The position numbers and the translations under genes were made by a program. From Quercus robur (taxonomy: Eukaryota; Streptophyta; Magnoliopsida; Fagales; Fagaceae), in contig NC_065535.1 in NCBI RefSeq assembly GCF_932294415.1, positions 8,717,001 to 8,781,000 on the forward strand: a stretch of DNA of 64,000 bases. Direction: 5' to 3'. Below are positions 53,105 to 64,000 of this stretch, one piece after another. Within the stretch, counting starts at the first letter, position 1. Every line of letters begins with the position of its first letter. Below the pieces are notes generated by a model. That model ran no database searches, was not told the DNA's origin, and saw only the letters and a program-made list of their open reading frames with translations.

Positions 53105-54260
53105 TGATATGCTCATGTGGTTGCACTCAAAAGATGGAGAATATATTGTCAAATCGGGGTATCACATTGCTAGAGGATTAGCAAGACAGGAGGCTGGTAT
53201 GGAGGAGTGCTCGAGGGAAGTATATGAAAGACTGGTTTGGAGGCACTTGTGGAAGCTACATATCCCAAACAAAATAAAAGTCTTTAGGTGGAGGGCCTGC
53301 CAAAATGTGCTACCAACACGAGAGAATCTGACTAGGCGTAGAGTAATAAAGGATGATGGCTGCGAATGCTGTAAAGGAAACTCGGAGTCTGTTCTTCATG
53401 TTCTATGGCAGTGGCGCAAGATGTTTGGGCTGGGAGTTTGAGGAGGTTGCAGAAAGCTAGAATCGGGCAAATGGACTTTATGCAGCTGGTGGTGGAGGTT
53501 ATCATCAATCTGTCCAGTGAAGAGCAAGAATTATTTTGGGTTTAGTGTTGGGTTATTTGGAATCAACGTAACTCGATGCTACATGGGGGTAAAATACAGA
53601 ACCCAACACTTTTGAATACACGTGCAAGGGAGTATGTGGAGGAATTCAAGGGATCGCAATCTTAGTTGGCTATTTTGACAAACCCGGGATTGGTGCAGGT
53701 TTGGAGACCTCCCACAAGTTCGGTGTATAAACTTAACTTCGATGCGATAGTCTTTGATGGTAATAGATCATCCAGGGTGGGAGTTATCGTGAGGAATAGC
53801 TTGGGAGAAGTGATGACAGACCTATCAGCTCGAGGTCCGGCAGTGGCAAACAGCGAAGAAGCAGAGGCGTTAGCATGTCGGAAAGCGGTTGAGTTTGCCA
53901 TGGATGCGGGGTTCATGGACCTGGTGATCAAAGGTGATAATGCAGTGGTGATGAAGGCTATTTCTTCTCCACGGTTGGACAGATCACGGCTAGGACACAT
54001 ATATGACGATATTCGCACGCTAGCTACTGGGTTTAGAAGCTGTACTATTGGATGTGTTAAGTGAAGTGCCAACTCCGTGGCTCATAGCCTTGCACGTTTT
54101 GCTAGTCACTTAGAGGATGAACTTGTATGGCTTGAGGAATCCCCCCCCCCCCCCCCCCCCAGCTCTTGAAGCCTTGTACTTGGATGCCAATTCCTTGAAT
54201 AATGAATGAATTCTGGTTTTGCCTTCAAAAAACAATATATATATATATATATATATATAC
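53105..54260 (+). mobile_element. 5'-truncated LINE with zf-RVT and RNase H regions
   Basis: At 53109-53441 a zf-RVT-like region is readable (SKDGEYIVKSGYH, WRHLWKLHIPNKIKVFRWRACQNVLPT and a CECC cluster). At 53666-54064 an RNase H-like domain reads KLNFDAIVFDG and later EAEALACRKAVEFA. This is the 3' end of a plant L1-type ORF2, followed by a short A-rich tail and (TA)n. A frame change after 53440 and stops near 53545 and 54062 disable it. It carries a poly-C run at 54141-54160. It is absent from the matching site upstream of copy E (about 63405-63425), so it is a unit-specific, 5'-truncated insertion. Confidence 0.85.
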
Positions 54261-54472
54261 TTGGCCACTTTAGGCAACTTAAATACTTTAATTAATAAAT
54301 GCTTGAATTATTTATCTGTTTGGTTTTATAAGGTTTTTGTTGTAAATTTTATAGTATCTTTAATAACTCTAAAAAATAAAATAAAATATAGTTATACCTT
54401 AGCCTTCTTAATTAAATTCAAGTATATGATTATGTTAATTAATGCAATTAATATAAATAGTGTTATTTTTTA

Positions 54473-54664
54473 GGGCTAATTACAACTTACTCATCTGTAG
54501 TTTGGTCAAAATTTAAGTTGCCTACTCGTAGTTCAAAATTTGATATTTTACTCACTTGAGACTCAGTCAGGGTTTTGTTACCCACTTCTATTAAAGATGA
54601 GGCTAAATTTGTATTTTTGCTCTCTTTTATGTTTCTCTCCTCTCAAAACATAAAAAGCCATAAA

Positions 54665-54696
<32 letters not shown>

Positions 54697-55925
54697 CAAG
54701 ATCAAAAAGTGAAGTTTTTTGTAAAAATTATGAACAAATATTACCACCACCATAGAAGCTATTAGATTCATGGATTTCATAACAGTTTAATTAAACGTTT
54801 AAAACAAATGATAATTTGTATATATATTCTATATTTTTAGTCCACAAGTTCTTCTTTGGTAATTTATATTGGTTTGTTCTTTGTTAAGCAGATAACTCGA
54901 GAATAGTAGGGGAGGTCAAGCTAGTATCAGACATGCATAAGAGAAAAGCTAAGATGGCTTGCTATTCAGACTATTTTATTGCTCTTCTAGGTCTCTCTTT
55001 CGTTTTCTCTCAGACTCTAAAATTGTGGACAATTGAATTACTGATTTTTATGCATATGACTAGGTGGGTATGGTCCGTATGGAACTTTTGGCAGAGGTAT
55101 TGGAAGTTGTCACATGGTCCCAACTTGGAATCCACGACAAGCCTATAAAGCAACTTCATGATTCAAACTAAAATTTGAAAGCTAGTTCACATATATATAA
55201 TGATCAAAATCTGATATGTAATGTTTGTTCACAATTTTTATATAAACCCTCACTTTTTTATCTTGTTTTATCTTATTCTTTTATATATATATATGTAGGG
55301 ACACGATACGCAACGAACCACAACAGTGTTAGTTTCGCACGTAAAAAGGCCCAGACAATATCATTTGTAGAGAGTGGGTTTGAAAGGCTAGGCCTTGGTT
55401 ACCCGGCGGTGGGTTTTTCGTGGTGTTCATACATGTTTAAGGTGTTTTCACCCCTGGAGTCTTTCTCCTGGAGGTGGACTAGGAGGCCTTCTTTTTTTTT
55501 TGGCCATTTTCTCCAGTCCCCCATCCAAATTACCTACTTTTTCTTTTATACTAGCTTCCGTTCGCTTTCCTTCGTCCACATGTAGGGTCAAACTTTCCAT
55601 GACTGATACTTGTCCCGTCAATCGAAACCCAAAGTCGTTGGGGGTGGTTGATAAAGCTGAAGAATACGGCTCTGTTAGGTCAGAGCCTTGCATGGGAAGG
55701 GTAACTTTTCCTAGATATTTTGGATTTTCTTTCAAGTTTGTTCCTATACCGTTTTTGCCCCTCTTCTCGGTGGAACTTTGGGTCTGCTGAGGACTGAACT
55801 GTCATCGGCTGCATCTTCGGGCCGTTTTGTGCTTTATTTTGTCAAGCTTGGGCCATAGCCTTCTTTGGTTTGGGCCTTTGGACTCCCCATGAGTAGTGGG
55901 CCGGACCCATAAGTTATTGGGCCTC

Positions 55926-55959
<34 letters not shown>

Positions 55960-56141
55960 AAGTTTTGAGAGGAAAAAGACATAAAAGAGAGTAAAAATAC
56001 ATATTTAGCCTCATATTTAATGGAGGTGGGTAACAAAACCCTAATTGAGTTAATTTAAGTGGATAAAGTGTCAAATTTCAAATTACGAATAGGCAACTTA
56101 AATTTTAGACAAACTACAGGTGGGTAAGTTGTAATTAGCCC
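54473..56141. mobile_element. Non-autonomous Mutator-like element (family 1) with perfect 9-bp TSD and a nested solo LTR
   Basis: TIRs of about 180 bp (GGGCTAATTACAACTTACTC at the left, GTAATTAGCCC at the right) are bordered by identical TATTTTTTA at 54464-54472 and 56142-56150. The paralogous position upstream of copy E (63605-63625, 'gtgttattttttttaagaag') is an empty site. The interior lacks a transposase. The short frame at 54933-55148 is not recognised. A solo LTR (55294-55928) is nested inside. The TIR family matches 22511-23672. Confidence 0.9.
55294..55928. mobile_element. Solo LTR nested in the Mutator-like element
   Basis: 635 bp from TGTAGGGACACG to GCCTCACA, flanked by TA-rich sequence that allows an ATATA duplication. 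It shares words with the LTRs of the 11665-15016 element ('atttgtagagagtgggtt', 'gggagtggttg' type), so it belongs to a related family. No internal region remains. Confidence 0.75.
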
Positions 56142-56324
56142 TATTTTTTAAAAGCAGTCAAATATTTGAATTTAATTAAGGAAGTTAAAGAATTATATTT
56201 AAGTTTTATCTTTTTTTTTTTTAATAAGATTGAAACGATAATTAAAATAGTAATCAAAGTCTGTCCGATATTTGTGAACTACAAACTACTCCATGAGTCA
56301 ACCTACCGCTTTATAATAAATAAA

Positions 56325-56390
56325 TAAAAAACAATAAAAAGAAGATGCACAGTTAAATGAAAAAAATGGTGTAGTTGTAAAGGTGCATTT
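56325..56390 (-). pseudogene. Relic of a CYP721A start region at a duplication junction
   Basis: About 65 bp ('aacaataaaaagaagatgcac', 'gttaaatga', 'tggtgtagttgtaaaggtgca') match the extreme 5' end of exon 1 and leader of copy C (about 47993-48060), with the initiator destroyed. To its left lies D-type upstream sequence and to its right C-type upstream sequence. It is the scar of the tandem duplication that produced D and E. Confidence 0.65.
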
Positions 56391-56602
56391 AGTGTGAGTT
56401 TGGATAGCACTGATGCATTGGGCGTTTGGCTTTTTCTCTAGGTTCTGTGTATTGTTTACAGAACCCACAAGTACGGAAAAACGTAAATTTTGCTTTAAAA
56501 TTAGGTCTCACGGTACTATTCACATATTTAAAAATTATTTTGCAATAATGTTTTCAGTAATAAATTTTCAGTTTTCAGCAATAAGTGATATCCACACATA
56601 CT
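56391..56602. mobile_element. hAT-like MITE
   Basis: 'gtgtgagtttggatagcac' at the left and 'gatatccacacatac' at the right are inverse to one another. It interrupts the copy-C-like flank between 'ggtgca' and 'tagagggtg'. The interior has 'cagtaataaattttcag' and 'ggtactattcac' words, as in the MITE at 61397-61606. Confidence 0.6.
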
Positions 56603-56772
56603 TTTAGAGGGTGTTAATGACAAAATATATTGTAGGATTTTGGTGACTCTCTAGAATAAGCCTAGAACACAGTGAATCATCAGCCACAATTTTATTTGGG
56701 AGTAAAATTGGCAGACATGCATGGATAAGTGAGACCATGTACCAGACATGCATGCCTATCTCTCCACTTGCA
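56603..56772. repeat. Duplicated copy-C upstream sequence
   Basis: It aligns with 48070-48240 ('gacaaaatatattgta', 'ttttatttgggagtaaaatt', 'agacatgcatgcc'). It is part of the D/E duplication unit. Confidence 0.75.
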
Positions 56773-56872
56773 TGTAAGGCACCGTGCACAGCTAACATCT
56801 TTAAAAAATTACTTCATGCAACTCAGTAACATTGGTTTCCATTAAGGATTTGTTTAGTTACTCAATGATAGA

Positions 56873-57664
56873 GGCTACGTTTGGTTCAATGTAAATCGAA
56901 TTCCAAGTGTAAAATGAATGTAGGGAAAAATGAATTACCGTAAAGAAAATGAAATCCAGGTGTTTGGTTCTACAATGGAAAATAGTCTAGAAAACGATTT
57001 CTGGTGTTTGGTAATATTCTGAAAATGCTATTTTCCTACAAATTTTTCACATTTTCTCAATCATTTTCTTAGCTCCCAAACAAATTTTATAACAGAAAAA
57101 TTCAAAATATATACTTAACACAACCAAAAATCAAAATAAAAACATTTTTTATTCACAAACTCGATGAGAGGAGGAAGAAAGAGCGAGAGATTGAGGGAAA
57201 GAGAGGATCGGAGTGGATGGAGATGGTGGCAGTCAAATCGGGTGGGTTTGGGGGTGGAGTGGAGTGGGTTGGTGGTCGGTGGCAGCCAGATCAGCCAATG
57301 CGTTGGAAAGCTTGGTGGAGCACGGCTTGCGGTTGGTTGTCAAGATCGGAGCTCAACCTGTACTTGTCGGTGCATGGCTGGCGATCGAAGAGGTGGGTCT
57401 TGGGTGTTTGTGGATCGGGGATGAGGGAGGGGTGGGCTGAGATCTTCAATTGTGTGATGTTTATGAGTGTGTATGAGGATTGTGTGAGAAGTGTAAAACT
57501 TTTGAAGGTAAAATAAGAATGGAAATGGTTATATGGGTGAGAAGGGGTTTTTTACGATCAAAGTGTAAAAGAATTTCAGGTTGACCATATTTTCCTTTGG
57601 TACCAAACACACAAGGGTGTAAAATAATTTCTTGAAAAGTTTTTCACCCAAAACAAACGCTGCC
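56873..57664. mobile_element. hAT-like non-autonomous element with G-rich interior
   Basis: Ends GGCTACGTTTGGTTC and, inverse, GGCAGCGTTTGTTTT. Subterminal words 'gtgtaaaat' appear in both arms. The G-rich interior (57160-57480) yields overlapping open frames in all three plus frames, which look like composition rather than a gene. No clear 8-bp TSD. Confidence 0.55.
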
Positions 57665-57677
57665 AGAGTCAACTCTG

Positions 57678-57945
57678 TTGTGAATCAAGCTACTGCTGTG
57701 CACTGTGTTGCGCTATCAAGGCTTGTTTAATTGGAAATTAGTTATAGGATAATAGGCAATGGTAGTTAGTTGTAGTTAGTTAGATCTAGCTATTCATAAC
57801 TGATTGTATAACAGATTTAGGGAGACTAGTTATTGCTATAAGAAGCTGTGATCACTTGTAAAAAATCATCTTGGAAATAATAAGCAAATGAAATACTTCT
57901 CTTATCTTACTCTCTTGTTTCTTTATCTCTCTGTATTCTAATTTT
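57678..57945 (+). mobile_element. Possible short solo LTR (Copia-like)
   Basis: From TGTTGTGAATCAAGC to TTCTAATTTTCA, with 'ctataagaagctgtg' midway and a T-rich 3' end, an arrangement seen in small Copia LTRs. Its 3' part is shared with 48237-48830, so if it is an LTR it predates the D/E duplication. No TSD found. Confidence 0.35.
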
Positions 57946-58720
57946 CAAGGAGGCCTAGATGTGCATGTTATTATATTTTAATCCGACTTGAATTACTTTA
58001 TAACCAAAATATTTGATTAAATCCATTTTAACCGGCATATAATAATGGGATTGAACTCCTCTCAAATTTTAAAGAAAACTTTATCTATAAAATAATAACT
58101 ACAATATTATTTATATATTAAAAAAAAAAATTATTGATCATATATACAACATATAAAAAATTAAATAGATGTACATATATAGCACCATCCATCATGAACT
58201 TCTCTAAATCGGAAAGACTTTTTTTTTTTTCCATAAAATCCAAAGTCATTCATTTATAACCTCATTAGCATTATTTTTTATGTTATTAATAAAAACCAAA
58301 GGACTTCTGAGCTGAGGAGATGAGGAGATGAGTCTTAAGCCTTTCTAGGGTTTCAATTTTTCAATATAAGCCATGACATTGAAGTAGCTCGATAAGCCAA
58401 TTAAAGTCGTTTACAAAGATCAGGAAGAGTTTAGGACCTTACATGTACGAGCAAACTATTCATGTCCATTGTAACATGATGAGGACATTGATATATGAAC
58501 GGTTTGAAAACACCAAGGAGTTTGTCTAATGAGAAAATAATGTTCAGATTATTGTAAAACTCTTATCCACCATGAGATATTTGTCTAATGGTATATGCAA
58601 AGTTCAATATTTAGTACGTTAAATCCACATATCATTTTTAATATATTTAAAACAATACATCTCCAAACAATTCGACCATGAACATAAATTGCACGATACA
58701 CAAGCTGAGGCTTCAAAGCC
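57946..58720. other. 3' flank of copy E
   Basis: AT-rich, no gene. It is the counterpart of the copy D flank at 48840-49729. Confidence 0.75.
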
Positions 58721-62868
<4,148 letters not shown>

Positions 62869-63104
62869 AGTTGGAGAGAGTGTTTTTGATAAGAATGGTG
62901 AGGCAGTTCAGGAATCAGATTCAACACTAAGAAACTATTTAAGGTTGTTTTACAGAGGAAAAGTGTACTGCTTTAGTTTGGTGATAGTAAAGTAGAGAGG
63001 AAAAGTGGCACAAACATTTTATATATGAATAGTTATTACTTGTTCATCATTATAATGTAAAGCAACTCACATGCTGACCATGCAATGCACTGGGTTTTGA
63101 ATTA
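62869..63104 (-). promoter_or_regulatory. 5' flank of copy E
   Basis: It aligns with 52774-52975 upstream of copy D. It holds the TATA-like 'taaatag' (about 62936-62942) and an A/G-rich leader. Confidence 0.4.
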
Positions 63105-63262
63105 TGCTAGAATCACATAATTGGACACAATTTTATACCACAATTTGCCACATAACGAGTTTTAATTGGTAAAAATGTATCTATTGATACACTTTTGTCA
63201 ATCACAACTCGCCACATGGCGAGTTGTAGCAAAAAATTGTACTCAATTATGTAATAATAGCA
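63105..63262. mobile_element. Palindromic MITE upstream of copy E
   Basis: The left 'tgctagaatcacataattg' and inverse right 'tgctattattacataattg' continue through 'acaatttt' and 'cgccacat', giving nearly full-length palindromy of about 158 bp. The copies of 'ctgggttttgaatt' at about 63090 and 'ctgggtttttaatt' at about 63269 may be a target duplication. Copy D upstream lacks the insert. Confidence 0.7.
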
Positions 63263-63663
63263 CAACTCCTGGGTTTTTAATTTTGTGTTTCAGGTTATGA
63301 CGTACTCAGTGACGTCATTCACTTAGTGGGTGAAGAAAATGCACCCAAAAAAGAAGCTAAAATTAAGACAAATTTTAATATAAAAACTTATAATCTAATG
63401 TGTCAAAAATATTCGGGGGCAGCTTAAACATTTTAATAAATAAATGTTTGAATTTTTTTTGTGTTTGGTAAGTATCAGTTTATAACATTTTTGCTGTAAA
63501 TTTTGTAATATCTTTAGTATCATTCTAAAATAAATATAGTTATATCTTATTCTTCTTAATTAAATTCAAGTATATGATTGTATTAATTGATGCAATATAA
63601 ATAGTGTTATTTTTTTTAAGAAGAATACAGTCAAATATTTGAATTTATTTAAGGAAGTTAAAC

Positions 63664-63767
63664 TTAAAAATTACCGTGGCTTTTGAGTGGAATTGTAGTA
63701 TACCTTTGTGTTAAAACCTCTTTCCCTCTCTCTTGTGTATGTGTTTATTTCTCAAAAAAAAAAAAAA
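63664..63767 (+). mobile_element. Short retroposed insert with poly-A and 15-bp TSD
   Basis: 104 bp ending in a run of about 14 A, bounded by identical TTAAGGAAGTTAAAC at 63649-63663 and 63768-63782. The matching place upstream of copy D (about 56175) has the duplication once and no insert. The tail and long TSD show LINE-machinery retroposition. The body ('ctctttccctctctcttgtg') may be a SINE or truncated LINE 3' end. No box A/B is visible. Confidence 0.88.
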
Positions 63768-63831
63768 TTAAGGAAGTTAAACAATTATATTTAAGTTTTA
63801 TCTTTCTTTTCTTTTTTTTTAATAAGATTAA

Positions 63832-64000
63832 GGCGAAAATATCATTTTGGTCCCTACATTTGGTGTCATAGTCAATTTGGTCCCCGATATTTTCAAATTG
63901 CAATCAATTTAGTCCCTATTGTTAACTTCCTAACATAAATTACTTATGTGGCAAACGGTGTGCACAATTGACAAGCTTGATGCTGACATGGCTAAAAAAT
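63832..64000. mobile_element. Left end of a further Mutator-like element, cut by window edge
   Basis: It begins GGCGAAAATATCATTTTGGTCCC, a terminus common to plant Mutator-like MITEs, with recurring 'tttggtcccc' and 'atttagtcccta'. Copy D upstream lacks it at the matching position (about 56230), so it is another E-unit-specific insertion. Confidence 0.6.

Noticed and set aside
53662-54072. Minus-strand open frame opposite the RNase H region
   Set aside because: Shadow of the LINE coding strand, whose RNase H motifs read on the plus strand.
57164-57516. Three overlapping plus-strand open frames
   Set aside because: Overlap in all frames in a G-rich transposon interior indicates composition, not coding.

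Overview
This is nuclear DNA of a flowering plant: AT-rich, with GT-AG introns, many TIR and LTR repeats, and only plant gene families. The genes and repeat load suggest a woody rosid, possibly Fagaceae (oak or chestnut); that guess rests on general character, not on a diagnostic sequence.

Layout. (1) 62-3569, plus strand: the NB-ARC, LRR and C-terminal exons of a TIR-NB-LRR (TNL) immune receptor. The TIR exon lies left of the window, and one frameshift interrupts the frame near 1330. (2) 3570-19160: repeat land. It holds a decayed antisense LINE cut by a solo LTR, a Mutator-like element with perfect 9-bp target duplications, a Harbinger-like element with a TAA duplication, a non-coding LTR element of about 3.35 kb carrying an 81-bp tandem array, a SINE and many microsatellites. 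(3) 19163-21773, minus: a two-exon GT77 arabinosyltransferase of the RRA type (extensin arabinosylation in the Golgi). (4) 24649-29459, minus: a four-exon PP2C-type phosphatase resembling PP2C55. (5) 33497-62868, minus: a head-to-tail array of five CYP721A-type cytochrome P450 genes, called A to E here from left to right. Every copy has the same four-exon architecture (about 486/245/364/420 bp).

State of the array. A is a pseudogene: a roughly 507-bp element sits in exon 1, three exons carry frameshifts, and the C-terminus has a deletion. B and C look intact. D has lost its initiator codon (ATG to ATT). E has a full frame. D and E share an Arg-to-Thr change in the heme-binding loop.

D and E are products of a recent segmental duplication that includes their flanks. 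This lets insertions be dated by paralogous empty sites. A LINE fragment, a Mutator-like element with a nested solo LTR, and an intronic MITE are in the D unit only. A short retroposed insert with a 15-bp target duplication, a palindromic MITE and the end of another TIR element are in the E unit only. A relic of a CYP721A start region at about 56330-56390 marks a duplication junction.

The genes do not form a pathway or an operon-like unit. No wholly new biological system was found. The most informative material is the stratified birth, decay and transposon history of the P450 array. Exon edges were placed by hand from splice consensus and reading frame and may be off by a base.
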